Of a stretch of DNA of 64,000 nt, positions 34,196 to 43,246 are shown piece after piece. Location: the NCBI RefSeq assembly GCF_025994315.1, contig NZ_BAQE01000029.1; one strand, 5' to 3'. Position 1 is the first letter of the stretch. Each line of letters begins with the position of its first letter. The notes under the pieces are model-generated. The model ran no database searches. It was given only the letters and a program-made list of their open reading frames with translations, and was not told the origin of the DNA. The stretch comes from Swaminathania salitolerans (GTDB lineage: Bacteria; Pseudomonadota; Alphaproteobacteria; Acetobacterales; Acetobacteraceae). The position numbers and the translations under genes were made by a program.

Positions 34196-35452
34196 ATGTC
34201 ACTTTTTCCCGATGCACGCACCAGTTTCTCGCTCATGAGAGAGCAGGCCGGGCTTACCCTGAAGGAAGCCGCCGGGAAACTGAGGATCAGCGAAAGCACG
34301 GCCAATCGCTATGAAAAGGGACGACAGAGGGTTTCGCCGCCGGTCATGCGTCTGCTTGAAACCATGGTTGCGGAGCGTCGTCGCAGCCAGCGTGCGGTTC
34401 AACCCGGCTTTCGTTTTATCGATCTGTTTGCAGGAATCGGAGGCCTGCGCATCGGGTTCGAGGGAATTGGCGGTCGTTGCGTATTCACATCCGAATGGGA
34501 CCGTTTCTCTCGTGAGACCTATGCCCTGAACTACCCTGACAATCATGAGATCAGCGGGGACATCAGACCTTTTTCGGAAAACCCGGAACTGGTGCCGGAA
34601 CACGACGTGCTTCTGGCGGGCTTTCCCTGCCAGCCATTTTCCCTGGCCGGCGTTTCAAAAAAGAATGCGCTGGGTCGACCGCATGGCTTTCTGTGCAACA
34701 TGCAGGGCACGCTCTTTTTCGATACAGCCCGGATCATCGCGCATCACCGGCCCGCTGCTTTCCTGCTCGAGAACGTCAAGAATCTGCGCAGCCATGACAA
34801 GGGCCGGACATTTGCGGTCATCATGGCCACCCTGCGCGACAAGCTGGGATATCATGTGCAGAGCCGTGTGATCAGCTCAGCCCCTTGGGTGCCCCAGAAG
34901 CGCGAACGGATTTTTATTGTGGGCTTTCGCGAGAAAACGGATTTCGATCTCGACGCTCTAGAACTTCCCGCGGCGGAGCAAGGCCCGCGTCTGGGCGATA
35001 TTCTCGAGCCCAATGAGCTTGTGGCGCCGAAATACACCCTGACCGAGCATCTCTGGACCTATCTGCAGAACTATCGCGCCAAACACGAAGCCAAGGGGAA
35101 TGGTTTCGGCTTTGGACTCTGTGGCCCGGAGGATATCGCCAGAACACTTTCCGCCCGCTACCACAAGGATGGCTCCGAGATCCTGATCAGGCAGGACGGC
35201 AAGCGTCCACGCCGCCTGACACCGCAGGAATGCGCCCGTCTGATGGGGTTCGAACGGGAAGGGAGACCCTTCCGCATTGGCGTGTCCGACACCCAGGCCT
35301 ACAGGCAGTTCGGCAATGCTGTTGTCGTGCCGGTAGTGGAATATCTGGCGCAGGCCATGGCCCCCCATATACGCACGGTCATGCAGACCTCCGAGGATCC
35401 GGCACGCCGCCGCGAGCTGTCATCGGCCAGTGTCGAGGTGCCCGTTGGCTGA
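34196..35452 (+). CDS. DNA cytosine-C5 methyltransferase with N-terminal HTH (Dcm/M.EcoRII type)
   Basis: 418 aa. Residues ~12-58 are an XRE-type HTH (LMREQAGLTLKEAAGKLRIS, ESTANRYEKGRQRV). The C5-MTase core follows: motif I FIDLFAGIGGLRIGFE, motif IV GFPCQPFSLAG with the catalytic Cys, motif VI ENVKNL, and late RLTPQECARLMGF and QFGNAVVVPVV. ATG 34196 has AGAGG upstream; an in-frame ATG at 34169 is possible. It protects the EcoRII-like target. The HTH suggests it represses its own gene, as M.EcoRII/M.SsoII do, acting in the 169-bp divergent region to the endonuclease. Confidence 0.95.
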   Translation: MSLFPDARTSFSLMREQAGLTLKEAAGKLRISESTANRYEKGRQRVSPPVMRLLETMVAERRRSQRAVQPGFRFIDLFAGIGGLRIGFEGIGGRCVFTSEWDRFSRETYALNYPDNHEISGDIRPFSENPELVPEHDVLLAGFPCQPFSLAGVSKKNALGRPHGFLCNMQGTLFFDTARIIAHHRPAAFLLENVKNLRSHDKGRTFAVIMATLRDKLGYHVQSRVISSAPWVPQKRERIFIVGFREKTDFDLDALELPAAEQGPRLGDILEPNELVAPKYTLTEHLWTYLQNYRAKHEAKGNGFGFGLCGPEDIARTLSARYHKDGSEILIRQDGKRPRRLTPQECARLMGFEREGRPFRIGVSDTQAYRQFGNAVVVPVVEYLAQAMAPHIRTVMQTSEDPARRRELSSASVEVPVG

Positions 35453-35909
35453 CATCGTCACGCCGGAAGTTCGCAGCCGGATGATGTCGGGCATCCGGGG
35501 CAGGAACACAAAGCCGGAAATCATGCTGCGCAAGGCCCTGCATGCACAGGGATTCCGCTTCCGGATTCACGATCGCACCCTGCCGGGGCGGCCGGATATC
35601 GTGCTGCCGAAATGGAAAGCCGTTATTCTCGTCCAGGGATGCTTCTGGCACGGCCATGACTGCTCGCTGTTCCGCATGCCGTCCACCCGGCAGGAGTTCT
35701 GGTGCGAAAAGATCGAAGGCAATCGCGCGCGTGATGCGCGCAACCGCGAGAAGCTGATCGGGCAGGGCTGGCGGGTGTTCGAGGTGTGGGAATGCGCCAT
35801 GAAGGGGCCCGAGCGGTTGAACCCGGAACAGGTCATCGAGATGGCGGCTTCCTGGCTGCGGGAAGGAGCTTCTACGGGCATCCTGAGAGGAGCGACCGCG
35901 CAGATGTAA
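35430..35909 (+). CDS. vsr: Very short patch repair endonuclease (Vsr)
   Basis: About 154-159 aa. EVRSRMMSGIRGRNTKPEIM, GRPDIVLPKWKAVILVQGCF and WHGHDC are the Vsr hallmarks, with the metal-binding Asp in PDIV and the His pair in FWHGHDC. It nicks T:G mismatches left by deamination of 5-methylcytosine. The start is GTG 35430, TTG 35445 or the ATG at 35482; it overlaps the methylase 3' end, so the two are translationally coupled. The combination R-M-Vsr is complete. Confidence 0.93.
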   Translation: MSRCPLADIVTPEVRSRMMSGIRGRNTKPEIMLRKALHAQGFRFRIHDRTLPGRPDIVLPKWKAVILVQGCFWHGHDCSLFRMPSTRQEFWCEKIEGNRARDARNREKLIGQGWRVFEVWECAMKGPERLNPEQVIEMAASWLREGASTGILRGATAQM

Positions 35910-36264
35910 CAGGCCGACCCGGTCCTGCCTCGCCTTTCCTTCGCAGGTATGATCTAATTTACCGCCTCATCAAACGTGTCGCCGGCCGAGAAACAGACCG
36001 GTAGATCAGGCATGGTCACGCCGAACGCCTGAGCTTTCGAGCCTGCCCCGGTGATGAAGGGGTGATCTGCTGATATTCTCCGTTGCCGGGCTGTTCCAGC
36101 CCGGCGTGTCTGCGTGTTGCCTCAACGAGGCCCATGCCGTCTTCCTTTTCAGGATGGAGGACGGTGATCGGATGTTCCTGGCTCCCTCCGGCGCAGGGCA
36201 AGTATGAGGCGCAAAAAGGCGGAGTGTATGGGATGTATGAAAATGAGTAGAAATTCTCCCGCGC
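35910..36264. other. Intergenic between the EcoRII locus and the prophage
   Basis: Includes a perfect 9-bp stem with 3-nt loop, GCCGGGCTG-TTC-CAGCCCGGC (36085-36105), without a T-run. No gene was recognised. The left prophage end should be near here, but no attachment site could be identified. Confidence 0.5.
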
Positions 36265-37065
36265 TCATCCGTTGCTGATCAGGACTTCCCCGACCCTCCC
36301 TCGGCCCTTGGCGGTCCCGGCGATGGAATAGGATGTCTCGACAGCCTCGATCCCGAAGGCTGCAAACATCTCGCGCACTTCCGGCCGATCGTTCAGGGAA
36401 AGGATGAACCGGCCCTCGATTTTCGAGAGTATCCGGGCCAGGTTTTCGAGATCTGTGCGGGCGAACGGAGCGCCATAATCCCGTTCACATCCCCAGTAGG
36501 GCGGATCGAGGTAGAACAAAGTTCCCGGTCGGTCATAGCGGGACAGGATATCGTGATAGGGCAGGCATTCTATGACCACCCGGCTCAGTCGCCGATGGAC
36601 CTCCTCCAGCGTTGTGCCCAGGCTCTGCACATCGAACCGGGCTGGCCCGAGTGAGACCCCGAAGCCCGGCCGCCTGATCTTCCCACCGAATGCCGTCTTC
36701 AGGATATAGAGGAAACGTGCCGCACGGTGCAGGTCAGTCAGGCTCTCTGGCACTGCAGCGAGCAGCCATTCGAACTGGTCACGGCTTGTGAGCTGCCAGC
36801 GCAACATGTCCATGAGCGGCACATAGTGGTGCTGCAATATGCGGAACAGATTGGAAACGTCCCGGTTGAGATCGTTGATGACCTCACACTTTACCGTGAA
36901 GGGACGACGGAAAAACACCCCGCCCATGCCTATGAACGGCTCGACATAGGTCTCGTGAGGGACAGCGCGAATCCGCTGGATGATACGCGCAGCAAGGCGC
37001 GACTTGCCTCCCAGGTAGGGGGCGACGGGTTTGACGGCCGGAGTCGGCCGGAAATTGGACTCCAT
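36265..37065 (-). CDS. D12-class DNA adenine methyltransferase (Dam-like, phage type)
   Basis: 266 aa. APYLGGKSRLA (FxGxK-type motif X), VEPFIGMGGVFF (motif I) and FYLDPPYWGCE (motif IV DPPY) are in the order of Dam/T4-like enzymes. GATC is the usual target of this class but was not established. It is the leftmost prophage gene and probably modifies phage DNA against restriction. ATG 37065. Confidence 0.92.
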   Translation of the reverse strand: MESNFRPTPAVKPVAPYLGGKSRLAARIIQRIRAVPHETYVEPFIGMGGVFFRRPFTVKCEVINDLNRDVSNLFRILQHHYVPLMDMLRWQLTSRDQFEWLLAAVPESLTDLHRAARFLYILKTAFGGKIRRPGFGVSLGPARFDVQSLGTTLEEVHRRLSRVVIECLPYHDILSRYDRPGTLFYLDPPYWGCERDYGAPFARTDLENLARILSKIEGRFILSLNDRPEVREMFAAFGIEAVETSYSIAGTAKGRGRVGEVLISNG

Positions 37066-37085
37066 GGGATTGATTCTCGATAAAA

Positions 37086-37113
37086 GCCCCGCCGCTGCAG
37101 CGGTTGGCGGGGC
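37086..37113 (-). terminator. Terminator-like hairpin upstream of the Dam-like gene
   Basis: GCCCCGCC (37086-37093) pairs with GGCGGGGC (37106-37113), followed on the minus strand by TTTTA. It lies between the lysis genes and the methylase. Confidence 0.6.
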
Positions 37114-37240
37114 AGGTTTTCCTGTGGGTGCTTTTCACACCCGGCGAGGCTGTTGGCGCAGCCTTGCCCCCGTCGCTTCTTGCCCCGTCGGGCCTTGGCA
37201 AAAGGGGGAAACCCTGATCCGGCGCGTTCGCTTTTTCTGA

Positions 37241-37270
37241 TTGACGCGCCTGATTTGTTCTCATTATGTT
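37241..37270 (+). promoter_or_regulatory. Putative sigma70 promoter
   Basis: TTGACG (37241-37246), 18-bp spacer, TATGTT (37265-37270). The expected transcript start falls on or next to the ATG at 37277, so the downstream gene could be leaderless, or start at the later ATG 37328. Confidence 0.5.
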
Positions 37271-37276
37271 CGTGCT

Positions 37277-37630
37277 ATGATGCGTTCGGCCTCGCCCCAT
37301 CCTGCACTCGACAAGAAACTCGCCACCATGCCGGCGCGCCTTGCGGCTGACTGGGGTCTGTGGGTTCATTCGCGATGCAGTTGTGGAGCATTGGCCGTGT
37401 CGGGCTTGAGGCTCCTGCTGGAAAACCGGCCCGATATCGCGCATTGCCGGATGAACGACATTGCCGAGCGCCTGCGGTGTGATCGCTGCGCGAAGCTTTA
37501 TGAGGAGGTAGCGCTATCCGACGAGGGGCGATCGGAGCCCGGTGGGATGGTCGAATGGATGTTGCCTCTGATCTTGCGGAGCGGATCCAGCCAGCATCTC
37601 GCGCCGTCTTCCAGGAGCGCGGAGAGATAA
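37277..37630 (+). CDS. Small zinc-ribbon-like protein of unknown function
   Basis: 117 aa. Cysteines in HSRCSCGALAV and RLRCDRCAKLYEE make two CxC/CxxC pairs, typical of a phage-encoded zinc ribbon, separated by a helix. It is encoded opposite to the prophage late genes and has its own putative promoter. The start could be 37277 or 37328. No function recognised. Confidence 0.6.
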   Translation: MMRSASPHPALDKKLATMPARLAADWGLWVHSRCSCGALAVSGLRLLLENRPDIAHCRMNDIAERLRCDRCAKLYEEVALSDEGRSEPGGMVEWMLPLILRSGSSQHLAPSSRSAER

Positions 37631-37634
37631 GGCG

Positions 37635-37874
37635 CTAGTTTTTCGGGTTTTTGGTGTCGTCGGCGTTGACGGCATGCTTGCTGTTCATCGCGATGCTGTT
37701 CACCAGCCCGTAGAGCAACAGCCATTTCGACCCAGGAGCGGGCCGCGGCCAGTAGCGCGCTACGACGGCGCACAGAGCGACGAGAAACGCTCCGATCAGC
37801 GTCAGATCGCTAGCGGTTTGAGCGGGCAGGAACGGTAGAACGGATTCATAGAGTTGCTGCAGATCCGAATTCAT
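37635..37874 (-). CDS. Small membrane protein, probable holin
   Basis: 79 aa with hydrophobic ASDLTLIGAFLVALCAVVAR and a weaker second segment (WLLLYGLVNSIAM). It stands just downstream of the lysozyme gene in the same direction, the usual place for a phage holin. ATG 37874. No sequence family was recognised, so holin is inferred from size, topology and position. Confidence 0.6.
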   Translation of the reverse strand: MNSDLQQLYESVLPFLPAQTASDLTLIGAFLVALCAVVARYWPRPAPGSKWLLLYGLVNSIAMNSKHAVNADDTKNPKN

Positions 37875-37921
37875 TGCTGCAGTTCCTTTCACGGGTTGTG
37901 CAAGTGGATGTCTCTGACCGG

Positions 37922-38416
37922 TCAGGCCACGAACGGCACGCCCTCAACTGGCCGGCCGAGATAGATGGCGAGCTCGAGCCGTCTGCGCCGCTGAAGGCCG
38001 GGCAGGGGCACCAGGCGGCCATTCACCGTCGCCTTGTCCCAGCGCAGAAGCTGCTGCCCGGCGGCTGAATAGAGTTTCTGATTGAGCAGACCGATCAGCG
38101 TCGATCGGCGCATCGCCGCGCTGCCGATGTTGAACTGCCAGGAGAGCAGTGCGGCTTCCTGCCAGGCAGTGAGCGGCACTTCGACTGCGGCACGAAGCGT
38201 CAAGCGCAGCCCCGCAAGGGTCTGGCTCGCCAGTGCCACCGCCTCGGTCTCTCTGATCGGTTTGGTGCGGGCTGTGACGGGCGATCCATCGGCAAGCGCA
38301 CGATTGCCAATACCGATCGTCCAGTGTCCGGCAGGGCAGAGATAGGGCGCAAGACGCAGCCCTTCGATATCGCCCCGGCGCAGGAACGCCAGGGCGATTT
38401 CCAGTGATGTCGTCAT
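37922..38416 (-). CDS. Phage lysozyme (glycoside hydrolase family 24)
   Basis: 164 aa. EGLRLAPYLCPAGHWTIGIGN is the T4/P21-type lysozyme core with the catalytic Glu18 and Thr-Ile-Gly-Ile-Gly strand. WQEAALLSWQFNIGSAAMRR is the second conserved helix. It hydrolyses peptidoglycan for lysis. No signal peptide is seen, so it depends on a holin. Upstream is a hairpin with a T-run. Confidence 0.9.
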   Translation of the reverse strand: MTTSLEIALAFLRRGDIEGLRLAPYLCPAGHWTIGIGNRALADGSPVTARTKPIRETEAVALASQTLAGLRLTLRAAVEVPLTAWQEAALLSWQFNIGSAAMRRSTLIGLLNQKLYSAAGQQLLRWDKATVNGRLVPLPGLQRRRRLELAIYLGRPVEGVPFVA

Positions 38417-38748
38417 CAGTCGTGTCTCCGAAACAAAAAAAGCCGCCCGGGTGGGGCGGCTTTGGGGGGGGAAGAGAAAGGGCGATGGTCGGCTTTCGTC
38501 CTTGCCCCAGCTCTCATCGGCTGAGCGGCGGTAGTCAGTTGGTTACTCTGGTTGTTAGAGAGTGATCATAGGAATGCTTGAGACCGAAGCGACTACCGTC
38601 AAGCGTACAGGTTGAAATGCGGAAAGGAACGTCGGCGACAGGGCTATCCGTTTTTTCGCACTTGCGATATTCTTGCCAGTCATGCGCGGCAGGCCGAACA
38701 ACGGCTTTTGTCGAAGGACGGCGTTCAACACTAATTCCCTATGAGAGA
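38417..38748. other. Intergenic between lysozyme and the Gabija-like pair
   Basis: Apart from the terminator at 38433-38463, no feature was recognised. This is one junction of the defence insertion within the lysis region. Confidence 0.4.
38433..38463 (-). terminator. Intrinsic terminator (minus strand)
   Basis: AAAGCCGCCC (38439-38448) pairs with GGGCGGCTTT (38454-38463), followed on the minus strand by a T-run. The same hairpin with one loop change is at 57991-58018. Confidence 0.75.
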
Positions 38749-40671
38749 TTACAGGACAAGGATGTCTGCTTCCGGGAAAAGCCCGAGGCCGCGAATGTGT
38801 GCTGCCGCAGACGTGGGGTCAGACACGAACAGAGCAACCGCCAAATCCTGTCGGGCGCGTGTGCAACAAACGTAGAAAAGCCGTCTTGTCCGCTCGACAC
38901 TTGTTTCGCTCCCTTCCTCTAGGTTTTTTTTATCACGGTTCGAAAGCTCCTTCAGTCCCAAGTATTTTTCATAGGAAAACTGAGGGTGGGTTCCTTCGTC
39001 GTCGTCGAGCACGACGAGCACGCGATCGAACTCTGCGCCTTTCACCCCGTGCTGCGTAGAGAAAGGAGACTCTTCATTGACATAGGCTTGGTAGGGGCGG
39101 AGCTGATTGGCTGGGCAGGCGAGAAAAGCAGCCATGGCGTTGATCTCAATGGAAGGGCCTTCCTCTCCCTCCTGTTTGCCGTCTGTGGGCCAATCTTCGG
39201 CGACTGCATCGGCTCCAATGTCTTCGAGATAGGCAGCGAGCCTCGGATCAAAAGCGAGAAGCTTATATTGTGTCGCAAGCACCAATACGTCGCGAATGGT
39301 CGCCTGCGATTGTGGCCCCATCAACTCCGCCAGCTGGTTGCTTGCCTCGCGGAGTTGATTGAGTAGCTTGGCGACATCTACCCCTTTTAGGTTATCCTTT
39401 GCCAGCAGTTGCGAGTGAGTTCGAAGTAACTGTATTGCATCGAAGTCTCGGTTATCGCGGGTAGCTTCCGCGATCGGGAGAAGAAACGAAACCAAAGGAC
39501 GCAACGGCCAAGCGGTAGCATCCAGAAAGCCGCTCTTGAAAGCCTCCGGCGCCTTGTCATTCAACGCCGCATAAAGGTCTCCGAAGCCCAGCCGCTTGGC
39601 TGCCATGCGGTGCGCGATTACCAGCATTTTTACGGGATCGCCGTTTGCGGCGGGCAGCCATAGTTCATCTCCATTCGCACGAGCAATCCAGGCCCGGACC
39701 TGGGCCACACGCTCGTCGCGATGGTCGTCTGTAGGAAGCACGAACAAGCGAGCGGTGCCGACGACCGACACCTCCTGCTCGCCATTTTTCTGCTTCCGCC
39801 CCCCCACCTGAACCAGTTCGTCGCCATCGCGGCGGATGGCATTTGCGAGGTTTAACACTGCAGCAGGCGATCGGAAGTTCTCGGGCTTCGGAATTGCTTT
39901 CCAATCGTCCTGTTGAGGAATAGTACCGATACCGGTGGTAAAGATGCGCTGCATGGGGTCGCCGAAAAAGCCCAAGCAGAAGCGCGCCTGCTCCTGCCGC
40001 TGAACCGCTATCAGCGCCTCCACGATGATCGGGAAGGTATCTTGGCTCTCGTCCACGAATACGAATGGGAACTGTTGAGCCACGAGCGTACGAAACAACG
40101 GGCTATGGATCATCAACCGCGACGACACTTTAATAATATCGTCGTGGCCTAGGATACCTTTGGCGTAATCGCTACCGGTTCCGTAAGTGAAGCTGCGGAC
40201 CGTCGCAATGGCTGCATTTTGCTTCTGATAACGTACAATATCGCGAGCGTTTTTGTCCCTCGTTCTTTGCTGAACGCGCGGCCCGAAACCGGCTGCTGCT
40301 TGCTGCAATTCGTCGATCCGCTCCTGAATCCTGACCGCCACCCAATTTGCAATGTCCTTCTTGAAACCGCGCGCGATCGACCACAAGAAACTGTGGATTG
40401 TGGAAACGTGTATGAGCGGATTATGTCCTACGTCTGTCCAAATCTCTCTCGCTGCAGTGTCGGTGTAGGTAATGCACGCCACGCGCTGCCTACGAAGGCG
40501 AAGGCGCTCGCCGTGGATTGCGAGTATTGAGGCTAGGCCTTTAATCAGCGAGGTGGTTTTCCCCGAGCCCGCTCCCGCTATCATGTTGAAGCTGCTCGGC
40601 GGCTGCGCTCGAAGGCAATCCCGAAGATCTAAATCAGCCTGCGTATCAGGTTGTTGAGCGCGACTACTCAC
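38749..40671 (-). CDS. UvrD/Rep-like helicase, GajB-like partner
   Basis: 640 aa. Walker A FNMIAGAGSGKTT (about residues 28-40), the SF1 motif II segment FVFVDESQD, motif III GDPMQRIF, motif IV RSPAAVLNLANAI and the late motif VI LFYVCCTRARQDL mark an SF1 helicase. GTG at 40671 overlaps the upstream nuclease gene by 8 nt. The combination OLD nuclease plus UvrD helicase is the Gabija arrangement. In Gabija, GajB senses nucleotide or DNA-end changes and activates GajA. It is longer than the typical GajB (~490 aa). Confidence 0.8.
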   Translation of the reverse strand: MSSRAQQPDTQADLDLRDCLRAQPPSSFNMIAGAGSGKTTSLIKGLASILAIHGERLRLRRQRVACITYTDTAAREIWTDVGHNPLIHVSTIHSFLWSIARGFKKDIANWVAVRIQERIDELQQAAAGFGPRVQQRTRDKNARDIVRYQKQNAAIATVRSFTYGTGSDYAKGILGHDDIIKVSSRLMIHSPLFRTLVAQQFPFVFVDESQDTFPIIVEALIAVQRQEQARFCLGFFGDPMQRIFTTGIGTIPQQDDWKAIPKPENFRSPAAVLNLANAIRRDGDELVQVGGRKQKNGEQEVSVVGTARLFVLPTDDHRDERVAQVRAWIARANGDELWLPAANGDPVKMLVIAHRMAAKRLGFGDLYAALNDKAPEAFKSGFLDATAWPLRPLVSFLLPIAEATRDNRDFDAIQLLRTHSQLLAKDNLKGVDVAKLLNQLREASNQLAELMGPQSQATIRDVLVLATQYKLLAFDPRLAAYLEDIGADAVAEDWPTDGKQEGEEGPSIEINAMAAFLACPANQLRPYQAYVNEESPFSTQHGVKGAEFDRVLVVLDDDEGTHPQFSYEKYLGLKELSNRDKKNLEEGSETSVERTRRLFYVCCTRARQDLAVALFVSDPTSAAAHIRGLGLFPEADILVL

Positions 40672-42928
40672 CGAGCATGGGCCCCTCAAGCTCGGCCTCG
40701 GTTTCAAGATCGACCTGCGCCTTAAGCCACGTGAGGCCATTGCTAATGTAAGCTGGGACTTTCCACTGTTCCGGTGGCGCTGTAAGCACACCAAGAGCAA
40801 ACTTCGTTTTATCGAACTTCGCGCCACTGACGCGCTTGTGCAATCCCGCCGCCAGCGCTGCGGGGTCCGCTATCTCGCCTCGCAGACGCAGACCCAGTTT
40901 TCTCTGGCCGACGCCTTGACACCATACAGCGTTCTCAAGCCCGAAGGCTTCTTCTAATGTGCGGCCGGCAAGCTCTGCGTTCTGACCGTTCCATGCGACG
41001 GAAACGGGCGTTTGATAAGCCACGCGAACACGGGTCTCTCCCTCCTGCGGCGTTTCCTTTTCATGATCCGGGGCGGCAAAAAGTTCGGCGATCGTCTGCT
41101 TCGCCGGAAGCCATCTCACTAGAGTTTGATTGGACGAGACCGCCCCCGGCACGCTCGGTAGACACTTCTTTCCGTACCGGAAGGCTGGAGCTCGGTTGGC
41201 GCCTTCTATTAATTCATCAAACTCACTGGCTGCCTCGACCGTTGGCGCTTCAACTTCGACCTCAAACTCGTCATCGTCTTCATCGTCGCCCGCGTGATCG
41301 GCGGGCAGCAAAGAAACGCTGTCAACGTCGGTGATTATCAACGTGACGAGCCCAAGAAATTCTATCAGAGACTTGAATTTGTGGCCGAATGCTCCGCCAA
41401 CTTCCAGAATGCAGATACATGAGGATCGCAGCGACTTTGCTGCCTTTTCGATCATACTTGGGAGAAGCAGCCGTTCGACGTTGCCCTCCACCAGCACAGC
41501 GGCATCTGAGAAAAAGAGGTCGCAATGGGTGAGTTTCAGATACCGTTGCAAGAAGTCGCGATGCTCGGTTTCCAGCTCATAGAAGGCGGAGAGGTTCAGC
41601 ACCTCGGTAACCTGGTCGGTCCCGATAAGATCACGCCGGAAGTAGCGAATGGATTTGAAACCCCGCTCGTACAAAATATGCGGGGAGTGCGTTGTGATGA
41701 CGGCTTGGCTTGCAAATGAGCCGCCTGCCTCATCCGGTATGTCCATTAGTTCAAGAATGTTGCGGATGAACACCTGTTGCAATTGCGCGTGGAGGTGCGC
41801 TTCAGGCTCCTCAATGAAAACGAGATGCAGCGGCGCTCGCTTCTCCTCCTCGGCTCTCCAGCGCTCCTGAAGGTCGAGTACCTCGACTACCATATAGATC
41901 AGATTTTTAAATCCGAGCCCATTGTATGTGTCGGGCAGCGTGATTGGCTGCGCGCCCCTCCCGACGATGTAGTGAACACGCGCGTCTTGAGTCATGATGG
42001 ATGCGGGGTTGAGGGCCGACTTAATTTCTAGGCGCGGGTTGTTGAGGCCGGGGTAACCTAACCGCCCCAATCTCTCCAACGTGTCTTTGAAAACTTCGGC
42101 GAGATGCTTATTGAAACCCACTTCGGAATCGAAGAGTGCTTTGAGCGCCTGATGATCGTCCTGACGTTGATCTAGATTGCGTTGATAGAAGCGGCTCAGC
42201 CGTCTTGACAAATCTTCTGAGCGCCCACCCCCGGTAGCGGCGGACGGATCCGCAAGATGTCGCTGGGCGTGCAAAAAGTCGACCTTGATGAGGGACTTCA
42301 GCACTGCAGCGCCGCCCGGCTCATTTCCAAGCGGTAGGGGTTCGTACCCCGCCACAGATTGGAACGTTGCGTCGAATTGTGTGTGATCAAGTACGAAGTA
42401 GCGCAGTTCGTATTCGCTCTTCAGTTCTCGCAGCAGATAATCGGAAAGCGATTTGGGCCAAGGCATGTAATCGCCAGGGCCGTTGTCTAGGGCTGCCGCT
42501 TTTGCGCGGCCGTCGTCATGCGCGTAACGATAACGCTGCATTAACTCCGTAACGCTCTTCGGCGCGAGTTCGATGCGGACGCCAACAAGCTTCCCTGCCC
42601 AAGCTGTCGAGGGCAGAAGCGGAATAACAAGGTAGAGATCGTCGGCCCCTACTTCGAACCAAAGGTCGAGCGAGACGCACGGCACATCGTTCTCCGCGAT
42701 CTCGCCCACACGTGCGCCGATTTCGTCCAGCACCGGCCAAACGTGCGAACTGAAATCATATAGCGAGAAGCTGTCCTTGCCGCCGGAAAGGAACATTTGT
42801 ATCGCCTGCGTGGCAGATGTCTTCCCGCTGTTGTTCGCCCCGACGAAGATAGAGATCTCGGACGCGAGTTCAACATGCACGTTATGAAGCCGTCGAAAAT
42901 TTCGCAGCCTATAGGAATGTAAGTGCAT
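40664..42928 (-). CDS. OLD-family ATP-dependent endonuclease, GajA-like
   Basis: 754 aa. LRNFRRLHNVHVELASEISI then FVGANNSGKTSA (Walker A, about 28-39) gives the SMC/ABC-like N-terminus. LHLVFIEEPEAHLHAQL is the signature/Walker B region. The C-terminal TOPRIM domain contains AAVLVEGNVERLLLP and LIITDVDSVSLLP (Glu...Asp-x-Asp). ATG 42928 has GGAGG upstream. GajA cuts DNA when NTPs are depleted. Longer than usual GajA (~580 aa), with an acidic insertion (GDDEDDDEFEVEVE). Confidence 0.85.
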   Translation of the reverse strand: MHLHSYRLRNFRRLHNVHVELASEISIFVGANNSGKTSATQAIQMFLSGGKDSFSLYDFSSHVWPVLDEIGARVGEIAENDVPCVSLDLWFEVGADDLYLVIPLLPSTAWAGKLVGVRIELAPKSVTELMQRYRYAHDDGRAKAAALDNGPGDYMPWPKSLSDYLLRELKSEYELRYFVLDHTQFDATFQSVAGYEPLPLGNEPGGAAVLKSLIKVDFLHAQRHLADPSAATGGGRSEDLSRRLSRFYQRNLDQRQDDHQALKALFDSEVGFNKHLAEVFKDTLERLGRLGYPGLNNPRLEIKSALNPASIMTQDARVHYIVGRGAQPITLPDTYNGLGFKNLIYMVVEVLDLQERWRAEEEKRAPLHLVFIEEPEAHLHAQLQQVFIRNILELMDIPDEAGGSFASQAVITTHSPHILYERGFKSIRYFRRDLIGTDQVTEVLNLSAFYELETEHRDFLQRYLKLTHCDLFFSDAAVLVEGNVERLLLPSMIEKAAKSLRSSCICILEVGGAFGHKFKSLIEFLGLVTLIITDVDSVSLLPADHAGDDEDDDEFEVEVEAPTVEAASEFDELIEGANRAPAFRYGKKCLPSVPGAVSSNQTLVRWLPAKQTIAELFAAPDHEKETPQEGETRVRVAYQTPVSVAWNGQNAELAGRTLEEAFGLENAVWCQGVGQRKLGLRLRGEIADPAALAAGLHKRVSGAKFDKTKFALGVLTAPPEQWKVPAYISNGLTWLKAQVDLETEAELEGPMLGE

Positions 42929-43246
42929 AGCGCCTCCTCGCGGAGAGAGACTACTGTTTGGCATACCGCGTGGGAATCTAAAATATGCTCCGACTCGATG
43001 TTTGGATCCCGCATCGACTTTCCACGAGTTGGCAACCAAAGTGCATCGTCGAGCCACTGATCGTAGCTATCCGATTGTAGCGCGAGCCTCGACGGAGACG
43101 GTGGCTTCTGCAATTCGCTGATAGCCAGTTGGACGGCCACTTTTTGGGGCGTAGCGCTGCCAGATAGTGTCACCCCGGTCGAGCGCAGGCTGCGGCTGTT
43201 TTCGGTTATTGCTCCATGATAACTGAGCATCGTCTTCTAGCTCCGC
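42929..43246. other. Upstream region of the Gabija-like pair
   Basis: An open minus-strand frame begins at 43230 and runs into the nuclease gene, but lacks a good ribosome-binding site and family likeness. The promoter of the defence pair should be here. Confidence 0.4.

Noticed and set aside
42649..43230. 193-residue frame ahead of the OLD nuclease
   Set aside because: The second half is an out-of-phase reading of the nuclease gene; the first half has no recognisable likeness.
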